Positions 52,501 through 61,042 of a DNA stretch of 64,000 bases are shown here, in pieces (position 1 is the stretch's first letter; each line of letters begins with the position of its first letter). The notes under the pieces are model-generated. The model did no database searches, was not told the origin of the DNA, and was given only the letters and a program-made list of their open reading frames with translations. Source of the DNA: Streptomyces sp. NBC_01498 (GTDB taxonomy: Bacteria; Actinomycetota; Actinomycetes; Streptomycetales; Streptomycetaceae). The position numbers were made by a program, and so were the translations under genes. The DNA lies in contig NZ_CP109598.1 of assembly GCF_036327775.1 (NCBI RefSeq), positions 5,902,001 to 5,966,000 on the forward strand, in the 5' to 3' direction.

Positions 52501-55500
52501 CGGCCCGGGTGTAGACCGCGTTCGGCGCGGAGGCGCTGTCGAAGATCTCCTCGTGCTTCTCGTAGGCCAGGCCGCGTGAGTCGTAGCGGGTGTCGGTGAG
52601 GACCCGTCCGCCCTCCGGGCTCGGCGCCTGTACCTGGAGAGGCCGCAGCAGCGAGTCGTAGAGGGTGTAGGTGGTGTTGTACGACTCTCCGTCGGCCTTG
52701 AGCGATGCCGAGGACTGCGACGACTGCGTGGTGGCGCTGAGGCTGTAGCCGAACTTCTGGGTCGGGCCGTAGCCGGCCGCGCGGTTGCGGTTGGGCCGCC
52801 ACACGTCGGTCAGCCGGCCGAGGGCGTCGTACGCGAACTCCGTCTTCTTGAGATTCGCGTCGTAGGTCCGCAGGTCGAGGCCGCGGCGCGGGTCGATGAA
52901 CGAGGTGAGCGTGTGTCCCTTCGGATTGGTGACGACCTTCCGGGTCAGGGGGCCCGAAGCGGAGGGCGTGTAGGCGGTCGCCGTGACGCGGTCCAGTGCG
53001 TCCGACAGGGAAGTGGGGCGCCCCAGCGTGTCGTAGCCGGTGCTGTCCACCTTCTGCCAGGCCGGAACGGTGGAGCTGTAGCTCTTGGCCCGGCCGGTCC
53101 AGGTCCTGAGCCCCTTCGTCGGCTGCATGGCCGGGGACCAGGTGGCGTCGTCGTAGGCCGTGGCGGTGTCGGAGAGGACGTCGCCGCGGGTGGCCGTGGT
53201 GGCCGGCAGGATCAGCGCGGTGTCGGCCACGGCGCAGTCCCTGGCGACCACACGCTCGCGGGAGACCTGGCTGATCAGTCCGAGGCCGATGTTGCGTGCG
53301 TACCAGGTGCGGGTGCAGGTCTCGTCGCCGGTCCTGGCGTCGTCGCCGCGGTCCGCCGACTGATGGACCATGCCGAAGCTGTCGTAGCTCTTCTCGACCG
53401 TACGGGACCTCCAGGTGCCCGGCACGGTCAGATAGGTGTGGGTGGTCTCCTTCGCGGGCTGCACGAAGCGGGCGACGTGATCGCCGGCGCCGGGTATGTC
53501 CTGCCGGGCGGTCTCCGACGACCAGGGCTCACTCGAAGTGGCGCTGACGGCGGTGGAACCGCTGTAGGTGACTTTCTCGCGCAGATGGCCCGCGTACTGG
53601 TCACTGTCCTTGAGCGTGGCCAGGCCCAGGGCCGGCGAGGTGAGAGGAGCGACGTTCACCGAGCGCGTGGTGCCGTCCTCCAGCCGGTCGCCGTCCATGC
53701 CCTGCATGTAGAGAGAGACGGTCCTGGAGCGGGTGGTGTCGAGTGCGCCCTTGTGGACGGTGACCTGACGGTAGCCGCGCCAGTCGGACCAGGTCCGTTC
53801 GTCCGCCGGGATGAAGGGGTCGTCGCTGTAGTTCCACGCGGCGCCGCTGTAGCTGTAGGCGTGCTCGACGGCGTCGTTCTGGCCCGCCGGGTCGGAGACG
53901 TTCACGGCGAGCACACGGTACTTCTGGAACCAGTCCACGGACGCGTTCTCGGCGCCGTTGATGTTCCAGTACAGGGGGTAGCAGCTACGTGTGTTGGTGT
54001 CCTCGGGGGCGCCGATCACCGCGCTGCGCACGCACTCCGGCGAGGACATGGTCACGGTGGTGATCGCCCCGGTCTCCGAGGTGACGGTCGAGATACGCGG
54101 GCGGGTCAGCGGCAGGATGTCGTCCGTGCCGTCCACCCGGTTCGGGCGCATGTGGTAGGTGAACGCGATCGGGTTCATCGCGATATCGGTGCCCGCTTTG
54201 CCGGTCCGCCTGATCGACTTCAGGGTGAGCACCTGGTCGGAGGTGTCACCGATGTCCCCGCCGTCCAGGTACTGCTGGTCCAGCGCCCAGGAGTCCACCG
54301 CGTCGAACGTGTTCGACGCGGCGTTCCAGGAGAAGGTGTCGACGGACGTCATCCGCTTGCGGGAGAAGAAGGACGGACCCACGGCCAGACAGTCGTCGTC
54401 GCCGCTGGAACAGATCGCGTCGAAGGGGACGTCCGGCCAGTTGTCGGCGGTGTCCTCGGTCAGCGACGAGCAGTCCGCCGCCGTGCACCGTTCGGCGTAG
54501 CCGAAGACGGCCTTGGCGTCCGCGTCGTCGGTGAACAGCGCTCCCTCGCGCAGACCGTACTTGATCTCTTTGAGGTAACCGCCGCGTGTGTAGGCGGCGT
54601 TGGCTGTGGACGCCTTGTTCTTCCTGTAGTGGTTTCCTTCCTTCGCGTACCAGTACGTGGCCGCGTTGCCGGACGTGTCCTCGACGTAGTCGAGGTTCCA
54701 GCGCCATGCCTGGGTGAGTGAACGGTCGGCGAAGGCGGCGCCGCCGGAATATCCGGGCTCGCCGGAGTCGTCGCCGAAGACCGGGACGGTCCAGGTGGAG
54801 TTGGTGCGCTGGGTGGTGGCACCGTCGAGCTTGTCGAGACCGAAGACGTACGTGGTGCCGTCACCGGTGACGACGGTCCAGTGCTCGCCGTTGTCGTCAC
54901 CGTTGTCCGCGCCGGTGGATCGGGTGACGGTGGACGCGTCGTCGTTCTCCAGCCGCCACTTGCCGCTGGTCTCGTCCTTGACCAGCAGGGACGAGGTGCC
55001 GTTGAGGACCAGTCTGGCGTTGTCGTACTTCCAGCACTGGTCGTGGATGTCCTCGTGGCCGTCGTCGTCGCAACCGCCGTAGGCGCGCTCGATGAAGGAC
55101 TCGCTCACCGCGAAGCCCTCGCCGACCGAGGTGCCCTGGTTGTTGCTGGCGGCGGTGCGGCCGTCGACACTCCCAGAGCTGTAGGCGAGGGAGAGCGGCG
55201 GGGACGGCCCGGCCGCCGCGGGCGGCATGGTGAAGTCGTAGTTCCAGGTGAACGAGCCGGAGCTGCCCCCCGCTTCCCAGGACGCCGATTCGGCGAGGTC
55301 GGTGGCCGAGTAGTCGCCGCTCCCGTTGGGTGCCTGACCCTCGCCCGCACCGGTGGCGGTGAGGGCGAGGACGGTCATGTCGGAGGCACCGGACGTGCGC
55401 TGCGTTGCCGCTGAGCCGTCGGCGGGGAACGAAACCGGTGCGGTCACCGTCTGCTCGGCGGTGTTGTTCCGGGAGGCGAGGGGGGTCTGCTCGCGGCACT

Positions 55501-56140
55501 CGGCCCTGGCGGGGGTGGACAGTGCGCAGGCGGGCAGCCGCACCAGGCGCAGCCGTTGCGCCCAGCCGCCGCCTATCGCACCGGCCAGGTTCTGGTAACC
55601 GATGCGGACGTCCGCCCGTCCGGCGGCGTCGGCGTTCGCCGTGAACAGCACGCCGGTGATCCCGGCCGCGTCGGAGGCGGCCCTGTCGAGGACCGTGAAC
55701 CGCATCTCGGTTCCCGCCGGGACAGCGGCCTTTCCGCTCGGGGGCAGGACGGTGAGAGGCAGCCCACCGGGTGTCGCCTCGGCGGGATCCGAGCGGTGCG
55801 GCCTGAGGGTCGCGGAGCCCTTCTTCGGCCAGGCGGACCGCTGTTCCTCCGCGGCCCTGGCCGCTTGCCCGGCATTGGCCTTCTTGTCACGGGCGACCTG
55901 GGCACGCGCCTTCTTCGCGCCCGGGTCCGTCACCTCCCTGACCTTGCTCACCCGCTGGTCGGGCAGGTCGGGGCGGCCGAGTCCGCCTCCTGCGGCCTGC
56001 GCGACCGGGGACAGTCCGAACGGGACTGCCAGGGAGAGCGACACCACCGTGACCAGCGACCGGGTGCGGTGCCGCCGTACTCCGTCGCCCACGGACCTCG
56101 CCATGCTCAGCGATCTCGCTCTGATTTTGCGCCAGGACAT
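49595..56140 (-). CDS. Secreted RHS-repeat protein, putative polymorphic toxin
   Basis: A 2,181-residue exoprotein. A long basic signal peptide ends near residue 49 (PVAQAAGG). RHS/YD repeats fill about 250-1760 (for example GYDTLGRPTSL, AYDALGRLTDVW, YDANGN-like YDASGNTLTRPG). The RHS-associated core is at about 1780-1880 (GDHQGTQSLAV, FGAERG, REYDPGIGQFISADP), the point after which toxin domains vary. A poly-Gly linker (about 1895-1960) leads to a 190-residue C-terminus ending in a glycine-zipper-like hydrophobic stretch (VGATLGATIGTAIAPGVG, then GGAIGAAGGAVVG) and a basic tip. ATG 56140 has AAGGA at 5 bases. Pore formation is inferred, not shown. Confidence 0.88.
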   Translation of the reverse strand: MSWRKIRARSLSMARSVGDGVRRHRTRSLVTVVSLSLAVPFGLSPVAQAAGGGLGRPDLPDQRVSKVREVTDPGAKKARAQVARDKKANAGQAARAAEEQRSAWPKKGSATLRPHRSDPAEATPGGLPLTVLPPSGKAAVPAGTEMRFTVLDRAASDAAGITGVLFTANADAAGRADVRIGYQNLAGAIGGGWAQRLRLVRLPACALSTPARAECREQTPLASRNNTAEQTVTAPVSFPADGSAATQRTSGASDMTVLALTATGAGEGQAPNGSGDYSATDLAESASWEAGGSSGSFTWNYDFTMPPAAAGPSPPLSLAYSSGSVDGRTAASNNQGTSVGEGFAVSESFIERAYGGCDDDGHEDIHDQCWKYDNARLVLNGTSSLLVKDETSGKWRLENDDASTVTRSTGADNGDDNGEHWTVVTGDGTTYVFGLDKLDGATTQRTNSTWTVPVFGDDSGEPGYSGGAAFADRSLTQAWRWNLDYVEDTSGNAATYWYAKEGNHYRKNKASTANAAYTRGGYLKEIKYGLREGALFTDDADAKAVFGYAERCTAADCSSLTEDTADNWPDVPFDAICSSGDDDCLAVGPSFFSRKRMTSVDTFSWNAASNTFDAVDSWALDQQYLDGGDIGDTSDQVLTLKSIRRTGKAGTDIAMNPIAFTYHMRPNRVDGTDDILPLTRPRISTVTSETGAITTVTMSSPECVRSAVIGAPEDTNTRSCYPLYWNINGAENASVDWFQKYRVLAVNVSDPAGQNDAVEHAYSYSGAAWNYSDDPFIPADERTWSDWRGYRQVTVHKGALDTTRSRTVSLYMQGMDGDRLEDGTTRSVNVAPLTSPALGLATLKDSDQYAGHLREKVTYSGSTAVSATSSEPWSSETARQDIPGAGDHVARFVQPAKETTHTYLTVPGTWRSRTVEKSYDSFGMVHQSADRGDDARTGDETCTRTWYARNIGLGLISQVSRERVVARDCAVADTALILPATTATRGDVLSDTATAYDDATWSPAMQPTKGLRTWTGRAKSYSSTVPAWQKVDSTGYDTLGRPTSLSDALDRVTATAYTPSASGPLTRKVVTNPKGHTLTSFIDPRRGLDLRTYDANLKKTEFAYDALGRLTDVWRPNRNRAAGYGPTQKFGYSLSATTQSSQSSASLKADGESYNTTYTLYDSLLRPLQVQAPSPEGGRVLTDTRYDSRGLAYEKHEEIFDSASAPNAVYTRAEYGEAPKQTETVFDGAERATSSELLVYGVPKWTTTTSYTGDSTATTAQQGGTATRTLTDARGRDVEQREYAGPSPADAQFGGGLGVAYSATKFQHTLDDKKRAVTGPDEAEWSYGFDLFGRQTVVNDPDKGTSTMGYDVLDQLTKSTDSRGRSILTAHDEIGRTTGTWDGVQDNAHQLTAYTYDSVLKGLPAANTRYVGGKTGKAYTKAVTGYDTLDRPTATTLTLPDTDPLVVAGAPATVSFSSSYRPDGTLGNNVEPALGGLPSEIIDYGYTPLGQVTSITGSTGYLLGADYSALGRAQQYTLGTTNTEAAKKVYVTNTFEEGTGRLTRSHVTDQTHPYMLMDLNYTFDQAGNITAIADPTALGTAGAGETQCFTYDGNRRLKSAWTPSSQDCSAAPSAGSLAGPAPYWTDYTYNQGGQRTTETRHASTGNTATTYCYEEGRPHVLSGTSTSADCTAPETGYTYDASGNTLTRPGPEESQELVWSSEGRLAQLTEDGDTTDYLYDADGTLLIRSTENGERVLYTGNTELHLKANGTTWAQRTYSSGTLSIAVRSNESGANKLSYLAGDHQGTQSLAVSSDSSQTFVKRRTTPFGAERGTNTGGAWPNDKGFLGKTNDTNTGLTHADAREYDPGIGQFISADPKLSTGQGQSLNGYAYANNNPTTFADPTGEAVPECLQGLIECHGGIPGSGGGGGGGAPCPSLNNPQCPEYQGGGGGGGGGGGGGGGGGSSGGGGGGGGGNYGVGGGGYGPPSCGVPPLAACGGPVHGPPSQPPLLLGPDPVPLVSFSANCGIESDWNYLCNAGNGLMTSGAYIQEGFSKAGGLTAKAKADMRSNRQSAQILKAKRTHPGVARVGSIGSSKAMQFAGRGLLVGGIAFTGYSNYQSTGGDIPLTVAETAVNTAVVLGATKVGATLGATIGTAIAPGVGTVIGGAIGAAGGAVVGIMSTGTINNAMSKGWKEMKGWFG
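50309..50350 (-). repeat. (GCCTCC)7 microsatellite in the RHS linker
   Basis: Seven hexamer copies on the plus strand encode poly-Gly on the minus strand, part of the wider Gly tract before the C-terminal domain. Slippage would change linker length by two residues per unit without frameshift. Confidence 0.9.
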
Positions 56141-56257
56141 GCTTGTCCTTCCCCCAGCTGATTGGTTGACGGGCCGGGCGCCCCGGAGGGAGCCCGGCCG
56201 GTCCGATCGGAGCGAAGGACGGGCCGCGATGATGACCGCGACCCGTCCGATTCGGGC

Positions 56258-59200
56258 TCAGTCCCCGATGTGGGTGTCTATCTGGTCCGAACTGGCCACC
56301 GCGCCGGCGAAGAGGCGGATGTCCGAGATCCGGGAGGGCAGATGATGGCTCCATATCCCGGAGTAGCCCTTGCCGGCCGCGAAGTCGCCCGAGCCGATGG
56401 CCGCGGTGAACGCCTTCGCGTCACCGTTCTGGTTGTGGCCCAGGTACAGGCGGATGGTTCCGGACGCGGAGTCGTAGGCACCGGTGAGCCGCACCGGGCT
56501 GTCGAGCACCGCGACCTCGTCGGAGACGACAGAACTGAAGCTGTTCTGCACCCTGTTGTGACTTCCGAAGTGCCATTTGCCCACCGGTACGGTGCGCTCC
56601 TCGAAGGTGGTCTCGTCGATCACGGTGTCCATGCCCGTGACCTGGTACCACAGCCCCCAGTGCAGACCGTCCGAGCTTGCCTGGCTGAGCACACCGCCGA
56701 CGTAGCCGACACCCTTCGCCGCCAGTTTCGCTTCGTCCAGTGCCACCGTCGTCGTCACGGTGAACGCCCCGGTTCCGTCCACCAGCGGCCCGGTGATCCG
56801 GGCGGCGTCATCCACGCCGTCCACGATCAGGTCTCCGTCGCCGAACGTGGCGCCGCCTTCCAGCGTCAGGCTCTTGCCGTAGCCGGAGGTCGAGTCGGCG
56901 ATGGTGGTGCCGCTGCCCTGGGAGGCCTGCCAGTCGGCGACCAGTTCCAGTCCCGCATAGCTCTGGGAGGTCAGGAGCTTTGATTCGTCGGCCACCTCGG
57001 TCGGGGTCAAGGACCGCTGCCATACGGCTACTTCGTCGATGGACCCCTTGAAATGGTTGATGTAGCTGTCGGCATAGATCGTGCGTCCGATCTCCAGACT
57101 GCCGGAGGAGGCGGCCCAGGAGGTTCCGGCGTCCGTGGAGGCGACCAGGTCGCCGTTCAGATACAGGTGCACCTTCTTGGCGGCCGCGTCGTGCACACCT
57201 GTCACATGGGTCCAGACACCCCTGGGGTGGTAACTGGTGATCGACGCCGAACGGGACCAGGCGCCTTCCGTGGAGTAGGCGCGAAAGCTCCACAGTCCGC
57301 CGCTGTAGGACAGGGCGAACGGGCTGTGCTTCTGTGTCCACGGGCCGGCCGTGCCGGGCGTCTGGCTGAGTACCGAGACGGTGCCGTTGACCGAGGGATC
57401 CAGCCATACCCATGCGGAGACCGTGTACGAGGACCTGGTTTCGAGGACGGACCCGGCCGTCGAGGCATGGCCGGTGATGCCGTCGAGCGCCATCCCCTTG
57501 TCCACGACGGGGGTGGCCAGCGGCTCGCCGCCGGCACTGTGCGTGATCATTCCCCGACGGCCGCGGTCGTCGCGCGTCGCGCCCGCGGCGAGTGTCGCGG
57601 GATGCCGGGTCGATCCGGCGGTGGCCGAGTCGACCGCGGCACCGCCGGCTTCGTCGAAGTGGTATCTCGCCACCGGACCCGATCCCGCGGAGACGAGGAA
57701 GTCGACCGCGCTCCACGCCCCGTAGCGGCCGACGTTGTCACGGGCCCGCGCGAACAGTGTGTACGTGCCCGAGGCGTCGGGAGCGATCGTCACGGTCGGG
57801 TTGGAGCCGCTGACCGTGGGCCAGGTGTTCATGGACGACAGCGTGTACTCGTAGGAGAGGTTGGTGGTGTCACCGGCGGCGGGAGCGAAGGTCCACGTCC
57901 CCTTCACTCCCGGACCACCTGATGCGAGGCACGAGTTGGGGCCGCACAGGGTGTACGGGCTTCCGAAGGTGATCGTGGGTGCTTTCGGTGCGGTCGGGTC
58001 GACCTTGAAGTAACACCAGCCCGTTGTCGTGGCGTTCGACGGGCCCGACAAGTAGCTGTTGCCGCCGTTGTAGTACGAACGGGCCCAGGCCCGGTAACGG
58101 TAGAGCTTGCCCTCGGTCAGCGTCGACCAGGACATCGTCTGTTTCACCCCGTCCCCGGCATAACCCGTGGAGGGCCGCAGGTCTCCGGCACCCGCCGTCG
58201 TGTCACCCCAGCTGCCGTCGGAGTTCTTGTGATCGACATCGAAGTAGATCCTGAGCTGGGAGCCGCTTTCTCCGCCCGCCTTGGTCTGGGGTGTGGCGGT
58301 CAGCGCCGGTGTCGGGTCGGACACGATCGTCGGATTGGACTCGGTCCTGCCGCAGACCGTTCCGGTACCGGTCACCACCCCGATCGAGGTCGGGGTGTCG
58401 GGCAGACCCACGAAGTCGACCGCGAGCACGGCATCGTTGCGGAACCTCTTCCACGCGGAAGTGTCCGACTCGTCGTGTGCCCGTATCGCCAGGGTCAGCC
58501 GGGAGAAGCTTCCCGCGGCGAAGCTCTTGACGGTCGGGGTCAGGTTCTCGTTCGTCTCGTCCGGATTGTCGTTGAACTCGATGGGGGCGTCCGGCGAGTC
58601 CGGATCGCACAGGGAGCCACGTCCGGCCGACACGTCCCGGTCGCCCATCAGGTCCAGTTCCTTCGGGCGCGAGGACCACGTCGTGGACGAGGAGATGTTG
58701 TTCGTCCGCACCAGGTCGACCCAGCGCGGGTCGCACTGGAACGCCCAGGGCTCGGTGACCCGGAACGTGGCATCCAGGACCTGCTTGCCCTTCAGGCTGG
58801 TCGGCGAGAACTCGAAGTAGAGCCGCTGCACGTAGCCCGGCCCGCAGTAGTACCCGCCCCAGGTGCCGCACTCGCCGGCGCCCTTGCCGAGGCCGTCGTC
58901 GCCGTTGCCCCACCCGTAGGACTCGTAGCCGTCACTGCGCAGGAGCGTGCGCTCCGACTCGCCCCAGGTCACGGTCGGGTCGATGAACAGCGGGTAGTCC
59001 GCCGCGTCGGTGCTGGAGAGCAGCGTGGCGTCCGGCACCACGGAGAGGGAGTCCTTGGACACCCGCACGTCCATCCGGGCGACCTGGTCGCCCTGGCCAG
59101 GCTCCAGACCGCCCCCCGAGGGAGCCGACTCGGCGGGGTCTGCGGGCTCGGCTGCCGCCATGACGGTCGCGGACTTCCGGGCCCCGGGGAGTTCCGCCCG

Positions 59201-59965
59201 CGCCGTGCGGCCGGCCGAGTTCCACATCTGTGCCGTCGGCGCACGGAACACGGTCCGGCCGGCCGCGTCGACCGCGGCGAGCGTACCGGTGGGTTCCTCA
59301 CGCACCGTCAATCCGGTGCCGCGCATGCCGAAGGTCAGCTCCTCCAGCTTCTTGTTCGCCGCCGCCCGGGGCGACTTGACGATGAGGACCTGCTGGAATC
59401 CCTCGATCGTCGCCGTCACTTTGAGGTCGGTCTCCGGCAGTACCTCGCGGTAGAGGGCGCTCGGACCGTTCAGTTCGGGTGCGGGCAGTGTTCCGGGCCA
59501 GTCCAGAGCGAGGGCCCGGCCGCTCTCGGCGATGGAGGCGAGCGGGTCGTCGCTCCCCCCGGCGGAGAAGTTCATCTCCACCGAGGCGGCCTTCGGGCCC
59601 ACCGTGCCGTCCTCGCGTCGTTCCAGAGTCGCGTCCGGCTGCTGCCAGCCCCCGTTCCGACTCCTTGTTCTCACGGGAACCGACGACTCCTCCAGGGTGA
59701 AGGAGTATCCGTCGGGGTTCGCGAAGACCGTCGTACGTTCCGAACGCTCGCCGGTCACTTCCACCCGCGTGCCGGAATCCTTCGCCTCGGCCAGCGCCCG
59801 CTGTCCTTCGGAGGGTCTGGGGCTCTGTTCGTCCGCGACCGCCTCGGTGTTCATGGCGGGCAGTACGGTCATGACGGCTGTCGCGGTGATGACCGCCACC
59901 AGTCCGCGAAGCGCTCCCGTGTGTCTGACGCGATGTCTCTGTCTCAACTTCCGCCCCCAGCGCAC
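56258..59965 (-). CDS. Secreted LamG-domain protein preceding the RHS gene
   Basis: A 1,235-residue exoprotein. Signal peptide at 1-45 (basic start, GLVAVITATAVMTVLPAM). Residues about 300-520 resemble the DNRLRE-type beta-sandwich of streptomycete surface proteins (YVQRLYFEFSPTSLKGKQVL, then LDLMGDRDVS). A fibronectin-like middle follows. Two LamG/concanavalin-like domains: about 767-960 (YHFDEAGGAAVDSA; YTVSAWVWLDPS; VHLYLNGDLVAST) and about 1003-1230 (LVADWQASQGSGT; IRLYLGHNQNGDAKA). It ends 117 bases before the RHS start. LamG-RHS pairs recur in Streptomyces, suggesting an anchor or carrier. GTG 59965 lacks a clear ribosome site, so the start is uncertain. Confidence 0.82.
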   Translation of the reverse strand: MRWGRKLRQRHRVRHTGALRGLVAVITATAVMTVLPAMNTEAVADEQSPRPSEGQRALAEAKDSGTRVEVTGERSERTTVFANPDGYSFTLEESSVPVRTRSRNGGWQQPDATLERREDGTVGPKAASVEMNFSAGGSDDPLASIAESGRALALDWPGTLPAPELNGPSALYREVLPETDLKVTATIEGFQQVLIVKSPRAAANKKLEELTFGMRGTGLTVREEPTGTLAAVDAAGRTVFRAPTAQMWNSAGRTARAELPGARKSATVMAAAEPADPAESAPSGGGLEPGQGDQVARMDVRVSKDSLSVVPDATLLSSTDAADYPLFIDPTVTWGESERTLLRSDGYESYGWGNGDDGLGKGAGECGTWGGYYCGPGYVQRLYFEFSPTSLKGKQVLDATFRVTEPWAFQCDPRWVDLVRTNNISSSTTWSSRPKELDLMGDRDVSAGRGSLCDPDSPDAPIEFNDNPDETNENLTPTVKSFAAGSFSRLTLAIRAHDESDTSAWKRFRNDAVLAVDFVGLPDTPTSIGVVTGTGTVCGRTESNPTIVSDPTPALTATPQTKAGGESGSQLRIYFDVDHKNSDGSWGDTTAGAGDLRPSTGYAGDGVKQTMSWSTLTEGKLYRYRAWARSYYNGGNSYLSGPSNATTTGWCYFKVDPTAPKAPTITFGSPYTLCGPNSCLASGGPGVKGTWTFAPAAGDTTNLSYEYTLSSMNTWPTVSGSNPTVTIAPDASGTYTLFARARDNVGRYGAWSAVDFLVSAGSGPVARYHFDEAGGAAVDSATAGSTRHPATLAAGATRDDRGRRGMITHSAGGEPLATPVVDKGMALDGITGHASTAGSVLETRSSYTVSAWVWLDPSVNGTVSVLSQTPGTAGPWTQKHSPFALSYSGGLWSFRAYSTEGAWSRSASITSYHPRGVWTHVTGVHDAAAKKVHLYLNGDLVASTDAGTSWAASSGSLEIGRTIYADSYINHFKGSIDEVAVWQRSLTPTEVADESKLLTSQSYAGLELVADWQASQGSGTTIADSTSGYGKSLTLEGGATFGDGDLIVDGVDDAARITGPLVDGTGAFTVTTTVALDEAKLAAKGVGYVGGVLSQASSDGLHWGLWYQVTGMDTVIDETTFEERTVPVGKWHFGSHNRVQNSFSSVVSDEVAVLDSPVRLTGAYDSASGTIRLYLGHNQNGDAKAFTAAIGSGDFAAGKGYSGIWSHHLPSRISDIRLFAGAVASSDQIDTHIGD

Positions 59966-59986
59966 CGTGTGATCAGTTCTGACACT

Positions 59987-60015
59987 TCTACATAATGTTT
60001 AAGACGTGTGCTCAA
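59987..60015 (-). promoter_or_regulatory. Candidate promoter of the LamG-RHS operon
   Basis: On the minus strand: TTGAGC (60015-60010), 17-base spacer, TGTAGA (59992-59987). The 78-base gap to the ImuB-like stop is the most AT-rich DNA in the last 15 kb. Start would be near 59980, leaving a very short leader before GTG 59965. Confidence 0.4.
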
Positions 60016-60043
60016 TTATGAAGAAAGAGTGATGGAAGCGTGA

Positions 60044-61042
60044 TCAAGATGCTTGTCCGGTACGGGAGTTGGGGTCCGCCGCTCCTGCCGGATGTACCGC
60101 CCCGGGGCCGAACCGGTCTCGGGCGCGGTCGGTGGCTGCCTCGATGCGGCGGGCCTTCTCGTCGGTCGGGTCGAAGCTCAGCTGACGGGAGGCCAGTTCG
60201 GCGGTGATCAGGTCTTCGGCCCGCAGGGAGAGGGCGCGGACGCGGGCGCGCTGGAGGGCGAGCCGGTCGTGGAGCTCGTGGACGAACGCTGTCAGGGAGT
60301 GCGTGTGGGCGGTGGGTTCGGGCAGCGTCCGGGTGCGGGTCGTCGTCGAACGGTCTGCGTAGCGGACGGTGAGAGTGAGTGTCCGGGCCACCTGGGAATC
60401 GGCGCGCAGCTGGAGACCGAGACGGTCGGTGAGCGCGAGCAGGCCGGCGCGCTGCCGGTCCCGGTTCAACTCGTCCTGGGCGAAGCGGTGTTCGACGCTC
60501 AGCGAACGGGGTGGCGCCGAGGGGGTCACCGGTGTCGGGTCGAGGCCGTGTGCGGCGTCGTGGAGCCGGCGACCGGCGGTGACGCCCAGAATGCGCTGGA
60601 GTGTGCCGAGCGGTGCGGCGGCGATCCTGCCGACGCCGTCCAGGCCGTACGAGGACAGGGTGCGGGCGGTCGCGGGTCCCACGCCGTGCAGGGCGGCGGC
60701 GGGCTTCTCCGCGAGGAAGGCGGAGACCGTTTCGAGGTCGGCGGGCAGGGCGCGGACCGCCGAGGGCGGGCCGTCGGCCGCGACCATGCGGGCGAGCAGC
60801 GGGTTCGCGGCGACACCGATCGTCGAGCGGAGCCCGTACAGTCCCCCGGTGCGCGCCCGGATGCGCTCGGCCAGTGCCGGTGCGTCGGTGCCGAAGTAGC
60901 GCAGGCTGCCGGAGACATCGGCCAGCGCGCTGTCCGGAGGCAGCGCCTGCACCAGGGGCGTGTATTCGGTCAGCAGGGCGAGAAGGCGAGGGTAGAGCTG
61001 CTCGTCCGGCAGGTCGTGGAAGTGGACGCAGAGGATGCTCAT
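60044..61042 (-). CDS. ImuB-like Y-family polymerase-related protein
   Basis: A 332-residue protein related to Y-family polymerases and likely the clamp-binding adaptor of a mutasome. It begins MSILCVHFHDLPDEQLYPRL, without the catalytic DxDxFxxxVE of active enzymes; ALADVSGSLRYFG replaces the usual SIDE motif. The palm/thumb part LYGLRSTIGVAANPLLARM and helix-hairpin-helix LHGVGPATARTLSSYGLDGV, then a little-finger domain (PPRSLSVEHRFAQDELN) remain. Loss of catalytic acids is the ImuB hallmark. The ATG overlaps the dnaE2 stop by 4 bases (ATGA), a firm functional link. Confidence 0.83.
   Translation of the reverse strand: MSILCVHFHDLPDEQLYPRLLALLTEYTPLVQALPPDSALADVSGSLRYFGTDAPALAERIRARTGGLYGLRSTIGVAANPLLARMVAADGPPSAVRALPADLETVSAFLAEKPAAALHGVGPATARTLSSYGLDGVGRIAAAPLGTLQRILGVTAGRRLHDAAHGLDPTPVTPSAPPRSLSVEHRFAQDELNRDRQRAGLLALTDRLGLQLRADSQVARTLTLTVRYADRSTTTRTRTLPEPTAHTHSLTAFVHELHDRLALQRARVRALSLRAEDLITAELASRQLSFDPTDEKARRIEAATDRARDRFGPGAVHPAGAADPNSRTGQAS

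Noticed and set aside
52913..54721. 602-residue plus-strand frame inside the RHS gene
   Set aside because: Repeats of Gly/Val/Arg mirror the RHS codon pattern; no ribosome site or domain.
56172..56199. Terminator between the LamG and RHS genes
   Set aside because: Only an 8-bp stem with a 12-base loop; the genes more likely form one operon.
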